Shown: positions 1-13,260, counted from the first letter of the stretch. The stretch is 64,000 nt of DNA from Ceratodon purpureus (GCA_014871385.1 CM026421.1:20822865-20886864); one strand, 5' to 3'. Numbers and translations are program-made. The notes: generated by a model from the letters alone, not told the origin.

Positions 1-521
1 TCGAGGGGTACAAGGCGGATATCAACAGGCATTCACAGCATCTTCCACTCTCCAAGAGAAATCAAATGTCTGTATCAAGGACACTTCTGTTCGAAGTCTG
101 AGCATAACGGTTCTTCCGGAAATTGAAAGTGCTACAGTAAAAAAAACTTGAACTTAAACACCGTCTACAATGTAATGGCTAAGAAGGTATCCAGTAATTA
201 GAAGTTCCATGCGGGACCCTTTCAACGAAGAAAACTAGTATATTCCGCAATACAGATTTACAGACGTATGGACTAAGGCCATATCTGGAAATCTAACAGT
301 GTTTGCCGATCTTCTCTTCGGTTAAAGCCCGTCCACTCTCTAACAGCAAGTGTTCACAGCCTGAAGAAAGATATACTACGCAGGTTCTACAGCACCATCC
401 AAAAAAAGTGCATGAACATTTATATTCACGCCCAATTCCGTAACTCATTCCAGAAATTCCTTGTGCAGCGAAATCGTCCCATCCTACATCCAACATTTGC
501 CCTGCAAACAGAAGTCGTCAC

Positions 522-2456
522 TCACAACGTCGACAACCAACCGTCCAGCGCCTGAAGGTTCGTAAGGGAGTTGTCGAGAATGGTCTGCTTCTTCCTCTGC
601 TGTTCCTCAGCTCTGCTGAGCTCGGCCAACAATGACGCCACACGTTCAGTCGCTCGTTGTTTCTTCAATTCCCAGGATTCAAGCTCCGCATATGCTGTCG
701 CCACGTTCTTAATCCAGGCCTCCACAAACTCCTCACATGTCTCCATCATGGATTTTTTAGCCAAAATCGTACCTGCAGTGGCTGCAACCGTCTTGTCGAA
801 TTTTGCAGCATTCAGCATGTCCCGAGCTCGCTGGTACTGATTCGCTGCTCTGTCGTGTGCCCCTGATTTCTCGACAATCTTCTAATCAATGGTCCGAAGA
901 AGGTCTCGCTCTTCCGCCAGACGACGACGGATGATTCCGGCTGGTTTTTCTACTTCGAAACGGGCCATGACCAAGCGCTGTCGCTCGTTCTCCAGTGCCG
1001 CAGTCAAGGTGGTACGCAACGCTAATATTCCCGAAACCGTAGAAGCCTCCACTGTGCGCGATCCTCGAGCATTGGAGACGTTCTGCCAGGCTGTCCCGAC
1101 TACCTGAGTAGAAACACCGTTTCCAGAGGACGGGACTTCCGATTTCACGTTCAATGCAACCACGGGTGAATGAACCCTCGCACCAGCGACTACTTCTGCG
1201 CAGGAGTGGAGTTGCTCAATGAGAGTGTCCGCTTCCCTGGAATCCTCACATTGGTATGTTATTCCACCTTCCAAGTTCAAGGCCATTGAAATGGTAGCCG
1301 CCATGGAGATTTTATTCTGACGCACATCAATACAGGACAGACCAACAGGTAAGTGTCTCCCAATTTTGAATTGTATTAAATCAATGTCACCGCTTGTCGT
1401 CAGCATCAGGGCAATTTCGTAACGGGATACGCGGTGATTGACTCTCTCCTCAGAACTAACAAAGCTGAGACACGGTTCCGAGAAAGCATAGGTCTGATCA
1501 GAGCAAGTGAATGTACTGAAGTTAATTTCTAGCTAAAAAACAAGTTGATTTAGTGACGATGTCGTTACTCACCGTGAAAGTAGCCTCCGGTATCACAAGT
1601 GGGAGCGGCGGGAGAGGAGCAGTCAGGAATTTATACTCCGGAAGAACTCTGGGTGTGTGTTTCAGTGACTGGTGTGGGTGCGTCCGGCGAAAGCCAAACT
1701 CTGCCCAATTCACTTCAATTCCGAGGGCTTCCACCACCAAGCCCCTCGCGAAATGGAAAGGAAGGACACCGCTCATCGGCCACGGTTGCTGCAGGACTCT
1801 GGAAAATAACATTCGCACGTAGACTTCATACGCCGGGTTCCCTTGATCTCTGAACTTGTATCCGCGCGACGATTGTGGTCCAAAGAATTCTGTAAGCGCA
1901 GATCGATCGGGCATGTATTCCGTAGGAGTAACTGTCGGAGTGACGCCCCTGTTGTGGAGGCGCATGTATGTGCAGAACCACTGGAGTGAAGACACCTCGA
2001 CCCCCGGTACAGGAGAGGCCATCGTATGCATCGTCTGTGGGTGCAACAACACATTGTTAGAACAACGTGCAGCACATGAAGGGTTATAGGTAGGGTAGAA
2101 ATCAAACGCATCCGGAAGGGCATACTCACTACATGCGGGCATACAAATGAATTCAAAGCAGGGGAAATACCGAGTGAAACAAATATACAATGCCATAGAT
2201 ATCTCCGGTATTGGGGACTGCCGAGAAAGAAATAAATGCGATTCCGATGCCCTATACTCTCAAGCCTTACCTGTTCAGGGAGTGTCATGATTGAAAATGT
2301 AGGGAAATACGAGAGGTGGGAGCCCCACTCTGTGGCGATGGACTCTCTGGTGCGGAATTTATGTCGAATATCTACTGCACACCAACAATCTCGGATAACT
2401 CGTATCCTGTGGGGACATACGTAAAACCCGTCCAGAGTTTTAAGGAAACAAAACAT
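522..2456 (-). CDS. Hypothetical spliced gene with coiled-coil C-terminus and one in-frame stop
   Basis: I do not recognise the family. Three exons can be joined on the minus strand: one ending at 2271 (donor GTAAGG), 2217-1573 (215 codons, strong donor GTGAGT) and 1493-522. All junctions are phase 0 if the acceptor GATCAG at 1494 is used. The first exon may begin at the ATG at 2456 or be spliced in at about 2406. The last exon has a Ser/Val-rich middle, then a charged, Glu/Arg/Gln-rich C-terminal half likely to form coiled coil (residues such as ERQRLVMARFEVEK and KKQRATERVASLLAEL). A single TAG at 882-884 interrupts this frame, and the same frame stays open on both sides of it. The gene lies downstream of, and parallel to, the TNP2 transposase, so it may be an accessory gene of the CACTA element. 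The stop suggests decay or a sequence error. Confidence 0.4.
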
Positions 2457-2617
2457 GATTAAAACGGGAATACACCGATCCCTAGTATCACGTTACATAA
2501 TTGAAACTGGGCCACATGCAACAATTGGAATCCTCATCTTACATTTGCAGAATAATCGCAACTACAGGAGTCACCATAAACATCTTTAACGCAGACAAGG
2601 ATCAAAACAGAGGGGAC

Positions 2618-4618
2618 TTACGTCCTTCGGGAAAAACGTGAGCTTGGACGGTAGCGTAAGACTCTTCCTCGCTGCCAACACGATAACGCCTTCCGACCCG
2701 GATCGGATGGTACGCCCGACACTCTGCTCAGGAACGGAGGATATGTGAAACACAAGAGCGAAACTGGGTGCGAGAACACAACCACAGTGGTAATCGACAA
2801 AACAATGTCAGAGACTACGAACTGTCCACAGAAACGCGGAGCACAAAGTTCACTCCATACAAAATCTGCAGTAACACTTCTACGTACCATTGCGAGAATG
2901 AGAATTCGCAGCCCAGGACTTACACTAAGTGCGCAGCAAAACAATCGGCCATAGCTATGAAGTAATGCAAAGCACTCACCTACTCTCAGCAGAATGACAA
3001 GTCGGAAACTGATGCACGGAATTCGTGAATCGAAGAACACAGAAGACGAAGAATGGAAGAGACACAAGTAGCGATTGACACGGGCGCAAAGACAAACTAC
3101 TTGAAGACGTCTCAAACAGCGGACTCAGGACACGATTATGGTGCACAGCGAAGGAGATCGAAGGATTATAACACCCGCCGTTGGGGAACTCTGAAGCTGG
3201 AGAAGAAGATGATGGAGGCGGACAAACCGAGGAGCAAGTGGGCATGATGTTCCGTCCCACAAAGACATCACATCTATTCCCGAATCGCATGCAAATCAGG
3301 TAAAGTGACGCCGCCATAATGCACATTTTCTGATCATCATTGCTTTCACTTCAGAGGCACTGTGTCAAATCAGCGGGACATAATCAGCGGAAATTAGTGA
3401 CTCACTACTGTTACCTCGTACGCTCACTAATACTAAATGGAATACTCACTAATGATTCTGGTAGTCGGTTACTAATCACCTGAGCTTCTGTTTGGAGTAG
3501 TTCATTAGGAAAATTGAAATTGAAGACTGCAGTGTGCGTAGGTAGTAGGGATTGTCATGCTCCTCTGTGTTCTACTTCATGGTACACATGCAAAACTAGT
3601 CGGATGAAATTGGAGAGCACCGCATTACATTCAATTGAGCGTTTACCATCCCTGAACATAACGATGTTGCAATAAACATATGCAGTTCACGGCTAATGTA
3701 GGCATGCGACAAAGTTTTGTGAGGCCAACAACGTACCATGCCTACTTCAAAGTACTATGATTAAATGGACATCTTCGATTTAACCTCCCGAGGCTTCACT
3801 CTCTGTCAGTCCAACAGTCCCAACCACGGGAGGGTTTAAAGAGATCTGCAAAAATAACAAGGTGGACAACTGTTATGAATCTCGCAATTTGTAAGTGATT
3901 ACATTAGAACATATACATTAAGTAAGTGATAAGACCCGCCAACAGCGTTCCGGTTCTGGTGAATAAACAAGGGCGTGACTGATCCGGATGCTCGAAATAA
4001 ATAACATCATTGAACTATACTGGACTCTTAATAACATGCGTTTCATAGAGACACAAATTGGAGAGTATGGAGATGCTGGTGTGGATATTTTGACAGAAGC
4101 TCTCACCTGACTCCATTCCGTTCAGATGTGGGATTCTCTGGAGTCGCCAGAGCGTGACATGAGAGCGGAGTAAAAAAAACAAATGATCGAAGTCGTAACA
4201 TAATCAATACAGAAAAAAAAAAATCATGATCGTGGATTGAAAGATGAATATGGAAGGGGACATAGAAGAACAAGTGAGTGAGACGAGAAATAAATCATAA
4301 GCACAAACATATTACGATTAGTCACTGAATCTTACATTGAATGCGGGTTTCAAAAAATTTGATTGGGATCCGACCTCCTCCTTCGCTGGTACTGCAAATG
4401 ACGCGGGCGGAAATATGATAAAACAACAGTAACATCTGGTAGGTTCTGCAAAATAATCATTCTTTTTAACGGGTTCCTTTATCAGGGAATGGTGGAAAAT
4501 AATCGACGTGTCTAAAATTCAATATGCAAATTCCAAGACACATGAATAAAATACCATTACCGCATTGGCCTTCACCCCGGGAACATAGTAGACAAAATCA
4601 AATCCGTCGAGTACAAAG
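2618..4618. other. Stretch without a supportable gene
   Basis: Open frames here (for example minus strand 3326-2618) lack recognisable motifs and look like low-complexity Ser/Pro/Cys translations. Around 3400-3480 there are several CACTAA/CACTAC words, but I could not match them to the right end of the CACTA element, so no terminus is called. Confidence 0.4.
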
Positions 4619-7600
4619 TTATTCAACATATTGGATTTCGAACTCATCCTCGAACTGCGTGTCCTCCAGGTGCCCCTCATCGTCTGCGGGCTCCTCTACT
4701 CCAACATTTGCATTGAACTGTTCCAAGGGGACCTCTTCCCCTGCCAAGTCCGGAACGACTGTCGCAGATGTCGAAGGACCCGATGCAGGTCCAGAGCGAG
4801 TGCTCAACGTTGGCCTTGACGAACCAGAAGCTCCGAACACATGGATCTCCTGCTCTCCCTGAATACGTTTGCTTCGTGGGTCATGTCTAAGGACGACCTT
4901 CCAAGCTGGATCAGCTGAATCACTAATGAAAAAAACTTGAGACACAGCTGACGGAAAAACGTAGGGGTTATCCTTTGCAGATACTTCACGACACGAGTAC
5001 TGCACCAACCAAAAACCATAAGGATCCTTTCTCACAACACGCCGCCCCTGATCTCTAGTTTTAATCCAAGAACCTTCCATCAAAACAGGATTTACTGCCC
5101 CATAATTCACAAGTATTATATTTCTCAAAATCCCAACGTCAATCTCTGTGCAGGTAGCCGAAGGTGGTATTGCTGCGATACCAGAGTCGAAGGTAACAGT
5201 CGATGGTTGTGCTTCACCGTCACAAGAGAAATGACACCCATACGCCCACATGGCGTTGAAAGCAAGTGCATGCTGAGATGGGGGGCAATGGAGGGACTCT
5301 AGTTCGTTGAAGATAGGAAACTGCACTTCTTTAAGAGCGCGGACATGATTGTTGAGCCATGCCGGAAACTTTGGAAACGATTGAGCTAGGTCTGGGGGGT
5401 ACTGTATTGGCACTGCTCTTTGACGTCGTCTTGAATTCGCAAAGGCGGTGCGTCTAGCCTTGAAATCTGATTTCTGCGCACTCCATTCTCTGCAGGAGAC
5501 AGAGGCAGTGTTAAGATTTATAGTGGACATGATATTCGGCTCGGCAAACTAAGATACTATTTCTCATACTGCTCACTGAAAATTCGAAGTTGAAGAGCCA
5601 TGGAACTCACCCGAGCAGCTCTTCAGTATGGACTGAGTGCATGACAACGTATTCGTGTATCTTCTCAAGTTCACGGTCAGTCAGAATCTTAGGGCGTGGT
5701 TTGCCAAGTAAACACTCACCAGAATCCTTTAATTCCTCTTCAGCGTCCCACACTCTGCTCTTTGTGTGCTCGTAGAGCTCGAAATATTCGGTGCAGAACC
5801 CGAGACTCTCGTCGATCATGTACCCTGTTGCAATTCCCGCCTCTGGTTTTGATCTGTCTCGCACGTATTTGGTAAGCACCCCCAAGTACCGCTCCACAAA
5901 ATAGCACCACCGTGCATGTACCGGACCACAGATCTCCAATTCATTAACTAAGTGAATCACAAGGTGAGTCATGATATTGAAAAATCCGGGTGGGAAATGT
6001 ACCTCAAGAAGGCAAAGCACTTCAGCCGCACATGTCCTGAGGGGTTGTATCTCTGATAAACGGATTACCTTAGCACATATTCTCTGAAATAGATTACCGA
6101 GTCTGATGATCGTCTCCCTCACACCACGTGTAAGACTATTGCGAACTGATGCTGGTAGAATCTGTTGAATTAGAATGTGGTGGTCGTGACTTTTGAGGCC
6201 CATTAACCTCTTCTCGCCAATGTGCTTAGTCAAGGTCGAACTGAATCCAGATGGGACCCTCGTGCTGGAAACCCGGGATAAGAAGTCTGATTTCTCAGAT
6301 TCAGAGAATGTGTACGGTGCTTTCGGTTTGATATAATTCCCTGAGGGTCCCAGCCGTAGGTGCAAATGGTGCATTCTCCCTGCTTGCTCCATATCTCGTC
6401 TTGTCTCGAGAGTATCGCTGTCACCGAAGAGGTGTCGCAGAAGATTATCAGAAACATTTTGCTCTACGTGCATTACGTCCAAGGTATTTCGTATGGGCAG
6501 TTCCTGCAAAGGCAAAGCAAACCTGGCAATTAGAAATCGAACAGTAATAGCTGGAAAGTTCCGCACATGTTTCCCTGGAACAAGCGTTTTAATTGTGAAC
6601 GGGGATCATACAGATGAGGTAACATGTCACGTCCTCCTAACGAAGTGTGCATGCTTTAGAGGGCGGAAATACCATCTACGCTCATGTCCCCAGTCCAGCA
6701 TGAAGTCCATTTAAAATAATTACCCAGTTCTCTAAACAACAAACCAAAGCATCAGATGTGTGTTTTCTTAATCCAGTGCTGGAATGCGTCAAAGCTTAGC
6801 AAACTACCCTCTGCATCTACCATTGGAATGGTAATAGTGAACATCGGAATGAAAGTACGTTCGGTACTTGTCTCCAGTAAAACATAGCAGAGAGTAGGGC
6901 TTAGACAGGAGAGTCGTCACAGACGGGATGCGTCCATCCGACCATGTGGAGGACAGTAGTTTCCAAAAACGACTGAATCAGGGATAATGGGGATAACCAT
7001 GGAATTGGAGAAATGTTGGAACTCATAAGTTAACGAAATATATTACAAAGTCATTCGTGTTCCGCTGTGAATTCGTGGGTGACGTTCAAATGTACTGACG
7101 ACAAAGCGTGACAGGAAATGAGACTATTGCACTAATCATAAGTAATACTGAAACATACCTCTCAAGCCTAATCCACTTGCCACAAGACTCTTCAAAGCAT
7201 GGTATTCTCAATCAGGGGATAAATTGCGTTACTCGATAACACCTTCATATATGCACGTGGCGGGCCGAGGAACAGTTGACGATATCACCCGAATTTTTAA
7301 GACACACTAACAGTCGGGAGAAGATGCATATACATTCTAATGACTATGAACTTCGAGAGTTCAAAGTCGATCAATTCTTGAACAATTCACCAGGACAGAG
7401 TATAGCACTGTCAATAATCGGAAAAAAAAAAAGGGGAACGCAAATACATACCTTCCAGTACGGTAAGTTAAAGAGAGATGAAATGCGTTTAATCCCGGAT
7501 TCGCGAGCAGGGTCCGAATTAGCAGGCGACGCACCGAGATGCACCCAACTCTCTCGCAGTCTTCCCCAGCGTAGTATTTCCGCAGCAGTGATCGTAGCAG

Positions 7601-9443
7601 GCGGACCCCTGTGCTCTTCTACTCCGTCGAACTCAGACCTCGACGCTCTCCAAGGGTGATCTTCTGGAAGATATCTACGGTGTTGCGCATCATACACATT
7701 CTTCCTCAACGAACGAGATCGTCTGGATACAGTACTGGGACCACAAACCGGGCAGCCCCTGTAACCTTTCGTAACGCAACCCGCAACCACGCCATATGCA
7801 GGAAAATCATGTATGGTCCACATTAGGATTGCTTTCAGATTAAACCGGGAACTCCCCTGGTACCTTGAAGCATCATCCGTCGGAACGCCCACATTCCACA
7901 AGATCTGCAATTCCTCCAATAGGGGTTGTAGGTAAACATCAAAATTATCCCCTGTCACAGACTTCTTTCCCGGGATAATCAGGCTTAGCATAATGAAATG
8001 CTTCTTGGTCGTCATCCATGGCGGTAGGTTGTAATTTAGGATTACCACGGGCCACGTGCTCCATGTGCTACGCTTAATTGAGAATGGATTGACACCGTCG
8101 GTTGCTAATCCCAATCTCAGATTCCTAGGTTCAAAAGCAAATTCATCTTGATATTTCCAGTTAATATACCTCCACTGATGAGAATCAACTGCTCCCCTCA
8201 TCACTCTGTCTTCACTTACATGCCGTGAATGCCAAGTCATGAAGCTTGCTTGGAGAGGCGTGCTGTACATCCTCTGCAACCTAGGGATAAGAGGGAAGTG
8301 TCTTAGTACCTTGATTCAAGATTGGGACTAGTGACTTCCCAACTTGCTTATATCCGGCCGCTCCACACTTTGGGCAGCTCCTCAGGTCCTTATAATTATC
8401 TCCACTGAACAATACACACGTAGCAGGGCTTGGACAGCAATGTATAGTGTCGTAGGCTAACCCTAATTGCTTCAGAATCTTCGAAGCCTGGTACTCGTTT
8501 TGAGGAAGGGAGTTAACTTTCGGTAACATGCTCTTCGACAGGATTGCAAATATTTCATTTACAAGTCCATTGGATGCTCCATGTGTTCGCAGGCTATTGA
8601 GAAGCAGGAGAGTACCTTCCAACTGCGTTAAACTTGAACCGGCATACAATGGAGTCCTGGCGCTCTCCTGGAGGAGTTCCTGCTGTGTGGGACTCAGAGA
8701 CTCCATTGCCGGTAAATCGTCATCTCCCATCTGTTCGTCCTCAAAATTATCAGCATTAGGCTCCACTCGAATTTCCCTGTCAATCTCTGCTGCATGTGTG
8801 GCGGGTTGATCTTGCTCTCGCTCTTCACCTCCCCGAAAATCTTCGTCTCGGTCACCTTCCACTTCGACGCCGCCCCTCTGATCAAAAGCATTTCCCACTA
8901 AACCGTCATATATGTGAAATGTGTTCTGGACGAGGCCGTCCATGTCCAATCCTTCGTCGATCACTCTTCCATCGCCCTCATGATATACTCTTCCCCTGAC
9001 ACCAAACTCCTCGACAATGTCGGCGTCCCACTCCATGTCCGATTGATCTCTCTCGAAACCCTAACATGCAAATTCGACATGGACTTCGTGAGATTTCAGC
9101 AGAGTACACCTCTCAATGGCCGACTAGAAACAATAAACCGGCGTACATATCAAACCAAAACAATTCGGAGTATGATGAGACCGCTTACCTCAGTACTTCC
9201 CCGATGATACGGGTGCCTCCCGTAGAGCCGCAAGTGGTCTCTAACGACTGCTCGAAGTCGCATAGAAAAATTCTCGCCCATGCAAATATTGCATGGGCAC
9301 TTCCGCTTCCTCGAGCCTCGCTGATCTGCGATTGCCTCCTCACGGGCTGCGAGCTTGTGGTCCCTTGCATCCCGACGCCGCTTCTCACGAAGTGGCCACC
9401 TCGACTCCTCCTCCATCGCTGGTGTATCCACTTCTGCGTCCAT
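4619..9443 (-). CDS. CACTA (En/Spm) TNP2-type transposase, four exons, one frameshift
   Basis: This is the transposase of a CACTA DNA transposon. Exons are 9443-9189, 9060-7452, 6503-5611 and 5489-4619, all with GT..AG borders and compatible phases (about 1208 aa when the frameshift is allowed for). In order they show a short N-terminal Cys motif (CPCNIC, transposase-associated type); the region with KILKQLGL and a CPKCG pair; the Transposase_21 core (LRLGLATDGVNPF, STWPVVILNYNLPPW, FIMLSLIIPG, IHDFPAYG, CPVCG, LDVMHVEQNV); the LKSHDHHILIQQ..FPPGFFNIMTHL..CGPVHARW block; and a DUF4216-like C-terminus (DPYGFWLVQY, VFFISDSADP). A CCC at 8292-8294 (plus strand GGG) breaks the frame inside the conserved PLIPRLQR motif; one base fewer restores it. 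The element is therefore either inactive or carries a sequence error here. The 948-bp intron 6504-7451 holds no gene I can support. Confidence 0.9.
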
Positions 9444-9787
9444 GCTCCCTTGTAGAAGTGACTGAGTGAATGCGAAGTGGAAACAGTACCCCGTAGATAT
9501 GAACAGAAATCATGAACAGAAACGAACAGTCATCCATTCTTAGGAAACTATGAGTCCAGCACACCGTCACGATTGGTTATCATACACTCAACACACACTA
9601 CGCCTCATGAGTATTGTGCACTGATGCTTTTTCCTCTGAATCGTAGAACCATTTATTACCCAGGATTGGGGCGATTGCGCTGCACATTACAAGTAGCGAG
9701 GTCTCCTCTTCACTCTGTGTCTACCTTGTGAGCCACCTACTTATACTTGTGTCTAAACGGCACTGACCTGAAACTCTATCACCTATA

Positions 9788-10590
9788 TCACTGGGCAGTG
9801 TTCGAAGCGTGGTACACCTCCATCACCGAATCTACCAAGTCTACCAATGTATTCTCTGGGAATCCAAAAGTGGAACCCAGTGCATAAATTATTAACACTG
9901 CTGCCCCGGCGTCAATACAGCTAGACCACATTCGGGAGACCCCTAAGTCACGACACCTAGAATTCAAATTGGAATTCGAAGACTCGCAGATTGGGCAGCA
10001 GGCAAACTCAATGGGATGGTCGCTCTCGTACAGCACGCGCTCCAAATTGGGAAGGCCTTCGTACTCCTCTTCGAAATTATCCGGTCCCTCTAGTGCTGGT
10101 AGGTCCGCATAGTCTTCCGAATCGGTATCTGTGCGTTGATGCCAACGCGCTTCCTCAATCGTAGGACTGCCCCCCTTAGCGTTCGCAAATGCCAATTCAT
10201 CAGGATTGCTGAGAGAGGAGCAAGGTACAGCCCCTGTAGCCTATCGTCAAGAGGTTTGTGTATTAAACCACCATGGACATGAAATTCAGAGCTCGTTAGA
10301 ATATGAAGGGGGTCGAACCAGATCGTTCCTTCTTCATCGCTATCACGCTTGAAAGGTCGGCCGAGGCTACTACTCTGCCCTTGACTGCCCTTCCCCTGAG
10401 TCTCGTATGTCCCACCGTCTTCAGTAAACGCATAACAAGCGTTTCCAGTGTCGATCGGTTCCGCATCCTCAACCCTGCCGGGCTCTTCCTGAAGTTCGGC
10501 AGGCCAGTTCCATATACTCACTATCCTACCGAAACTGTCGATCCTACATAGACCCGTCCTGAGCTTTGTTTCTGGACTCCAGCCCTCCAT
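9788..10590 (-). CDS. Hypothetical ORFs upstream of the TNP2 gene
   Basis: The frame starting at the ATG at 10590 runs to about 10250 and is rich in acidic residues and Gly. A second frame continues from about 10209 to 9788 and holds a CCPIC motif followed by an acidic DSEDYADLPALEG segment. I could not find donor and acceptor sites that join them in phase, so a missed intron or a frameshift lies near 10200-10260. Orientation and position suggest 5' exons of the TNP2 transcript or a small separate CACTA gene. No family is recognised. Confidence 0.35.
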
Positions 10591-11064
10591 CGAAGACCTT
10601 AGTTCTACTCTAACCCCTCACTACTTCAGAACTCTGTTCGATGGCCGGAGTAGCTTAGCATTGATGCTGAGGTGAAGCCTTCATGTAGTGTCAACAGCGG
10701 CGTCCGTGCTCAGACTAATTTTGCGCTGGAGATCCTTTTTGGTGTTCCCTGCGTTCCCCAGACTGTCGCCGCCTACTCCCCCAATCAGACACTAACCCAA
10801 CATACCACGACTAGATCATGAAGCAACAAATTTAGTCGCAGCAGGATAGTTTAGCAGCCTTTTCGGTCACTGACTCAACGGTAGCCTTCAGAAATAGAGT
10901 AGATCTTGGACTGCCATTGCGAGCTTGACAACCTCGACGTCCATTTTAGCACTGAGCCCACTTTTGAGATTTCAACCACACCATCGACACTTTCCTGAAA
11001 TCTATTTTCTCCAACCTACTCTCGTGGTAGGAGTTCCACCTCTTGGCCGTCATCGAAAACCCTA
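10591..11064. promoter_or_regulatory. Inferred bidirectional promoter region of the CACTA genes
   Basis: The minus-strand transposase-side ORFs start at 10590 and the plus-strand second gene starts at 11065 or 12072. The 474 bases between are non-coding and would have to hold the start sites of both transcripts. I see no clear TATA box, so this is inferred from the divergent layout. Confidence 0.3.
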
Positions 11065-11289
11065 ATGGCAGCCACAATGTGGACACCGAGGGGTCTTGTA
11101 GTGCATAGAGATCGGTGGCCGTCTTCGCCTTCCTCTCAAGGAAGTTGTAGTTCCGCCGATTTCGAAGACGTATTCTCTGAAGCCTCTCCACTTATCTCGA
11201 ATTTGAATCAAACTATGGCCTTCCCCGCCAGAATGTCTCAATGTCCAGTTGTTGAAGGCCAATGTATACCAGAGGCAACACACGACCAG
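11065..11289 (+). CDS. Possible first exon of the CACTA second gene
   Basis: An ATG in good context (CTAATGGCAG) opens a 75-codon frame. It ends at CACGACCAG followed by donor GTATTTTTC, in phase 0. Splicing to the acceptor TTTCAG at 12071 would join it in frame to the ATGGCGCC start of the next exon, with a 782-bp intron. The segment is Ser/Pro-rich with no domain recognised. It could instead be untranslated leader or unrelated. Confidence 0.35.
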
Positions 11290-12071
11290 GTATTTTTCCT
11301 TTGTCCTTGTAATTGAATTCGTGAATTAATGAAATCGCCGAACTAAATTAGGGCGTCCTGTTCATTGTTTTCATAGTCTGTGAGGTGCCTAATGTTCGAC
11401 CCGTATGTTGTATTAGAAGCGTTGTCATATAATTATGTTATGTCCGTCACCGATAGAGTATACTGTAGATATTTAATTGTTGTGTACTCGCCATTGTGAC
11501 CGTCGTTTCCCTCCGCACAGACGACGAGTTCTGGCTATTGAGGTACGTTTTGATCCACTGAGTCAATTCAATTTCCTTCGTAGCTTCACGTTCACTGAAG
11601 ACTTTACCAATATTACAAAAATGGGCCGTGATATGTTTTTCTCTGCACAACTTTGCTCCTCTGACTGTTACACCTACAGGACACTTGTTCTATCTTAACC
11701 CGAGTCATGGTAGCACACACATACTCACGTAATCTAGGACACGACTTTTTCTTAAGATTGTATTTGTCTTTGACATTGGAGCAGTGAACAGCTTGAGTAA
11801 ATTTCACAATTAGTCTTTCATTTCTTTTTGTGACTAACAGAAATTGGAGGTGTGTTAATGGTAACAGCCCTAGGACTGCCTGTTGATAACCCTCATGTCA
11901 TCGTAAATTAGCACTCGTTGTTGCTTTTATCACCGCACATTGATCCATCCTCAACATGGGCGACAATTTTGGAAAACACCGAACGTTTGAAACTGACAGT
12001 TTATATGAGGGCAATTGAATTCCGTATACTTGCTTGACGTTGTGCGTGTGCTTGGTCATCAGATCTTTCAG

Positions 12072-12505
12072 ATGGCGCCACCTGCAGAGAACATCACGCC
12101 GCAACAGCAACTGTACCGACCACAGCCAGAGCAACTGAATTACGATGCAGCGAATTTACGATATCCATCTCATTTTGGGAGTATACCGGCGCAAGGACCC
12201 TGGAATGAAGTCGCCAGGTATTATGAACCAGTCAGTCAAGTCGATTATTCAGAGGACAGGAGTGCAAGTTATGTGACCCAGTCGGCATTGAATGGAGGCA
12301 CCGCCACTGGCGCCCCTGAAAGGCAGAGAGCGGAGCACATCATCACGCATTCAATGCCACAGCAAGACATGAGGCAGGAGGAGAACAGAAGACGCACAGC
12401 TGTGCGAGAGATCCAACGTCCTTATCGGAAAGAAATGGCGATGGCACACGCGCAGAACCGTGATCCGCATATCACTATACCTGTGTGCCCGGGGAAAGTT
12501 CGTAC
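12072..12505 (+). pseudogene. CACTA TnpA/Ptta-like second gene, 5' half, split by a nested transposon
   Basis: This exon (from ATGGCGCC) encodes a Gln/Pro/Tyr-rich N-terminal region ending in RDPHITIPVCPGKVRT. It is cut at 12505 by a 17.6-kb transposon and resumes at 30143. The 434 bases here plus the 466 bases 30143-30608 make exactly 300 codons once one GTAC copy is dropped, so the exon was continuous before the insertion. Together with exons 30710-30901 and 31312-32388 it gives about 722 aa, or about 797 aa if the exon 11065-11289 belongs. The gene is oriented opposite to the transposase. With the insert in place, the mRNA would need to splice out or read through 17.6 kb, so the gene is probably dead. 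Confidence 0.75.
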
Positions 12506-12616
12506 GTGAGCGGAGAGCGTAGAGCGGAGAGCGGTGAGCGTAGAATGGAGAGCACAGAATTGAGAATTAGGAAAATTTTCAAAAGCGAAGTAGACCCTAT
12601 AACCGTGGAAAATTAC
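12506..12616 (+). repeat. Left terminal inverted repeat of the 17.6-kb element
   Basis: The first 35 bases (12506-12540) are identical to the reverse complement of 30104-30138. They are built of repeated GAGCGGAGAGC words. A second conserved block at 12593-12616 matches the complement of 29938-29962. Confidence 0.92.
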
Positions 12617-13260
12617 GAAATTAAGGCTTAATTTTGACACTTTTTTTAGAAAAAGAGTATATTACCGTGGAAATTAGGGTTATCTCTGGTAAGAATTTAT
12701 TACGTTTGTTCTCAAAGATACAAATTAGGGCTGATGTCATGATGACGTCATGCATACATTCCTTTAGATTCGTCATGGGTTTAGGCAAGATACAATGATC
12801 AGGCGTTCAGTTTTAGATCGAACAGATAATTCTTTCATAGGATTATGTAAATGCACAAGGAAAAAAACAAATATCACAGAACATAAAGGAGGCAGGGTTT
12901 GAAAACTTCATGGAATATTTCAAAATTCGTGTATAATATCTTGACTGCTGAAACCAAGATATACCTTGTTAGAGTCCTTGTCTTCATCGAAGATTACTCT
13001 CTCTTCCTAGGCAGCGAAGCATCTGAATTTGAGTGATAGAAGTAGGAGATTTTCATCATGAAACAACACTTGGTAAGCTGGGTTCCACAGAAGGAGGTCA
13101 CTCTTGGTTTCTTGAGCTTGTCTCTAGGTGGCGTATTAGGATAGTCATACAGTCTTTGGCATGCTGTGCTGTATGCGAAGGTAGCGTAGGAGTTCGGGGA
13201 TGTCAATCTACAAGCTTGACTGTAACGTTTGAAGACTACAAGAATTCAGTGTGTTGCGCG
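12617..13260. other. Subterminal non-coding region of the element
   Basis: No gene is supported. A perfect palindrome ATGACGTCAT, the classic bZIP/CRE-type binding site, lies at 12742-12751. The segment about 12760-12985 is a diverged direct copy of about 13663-13866, on the other side of the small ORF. Confidence 0.45.

Noticed and set aside
2618..3326. Minus-strand frames with Ser/Cys/Pro runs
   Set aside because: No motifs, overlapping frames of similar length, composition like non-coding DNA.
3400..3480. Left terminus of the CACTA element (CACTACTG / CACTAATAC words)
   Set aside because: The following bases do not match the right end, and no flanking duplication is visible.
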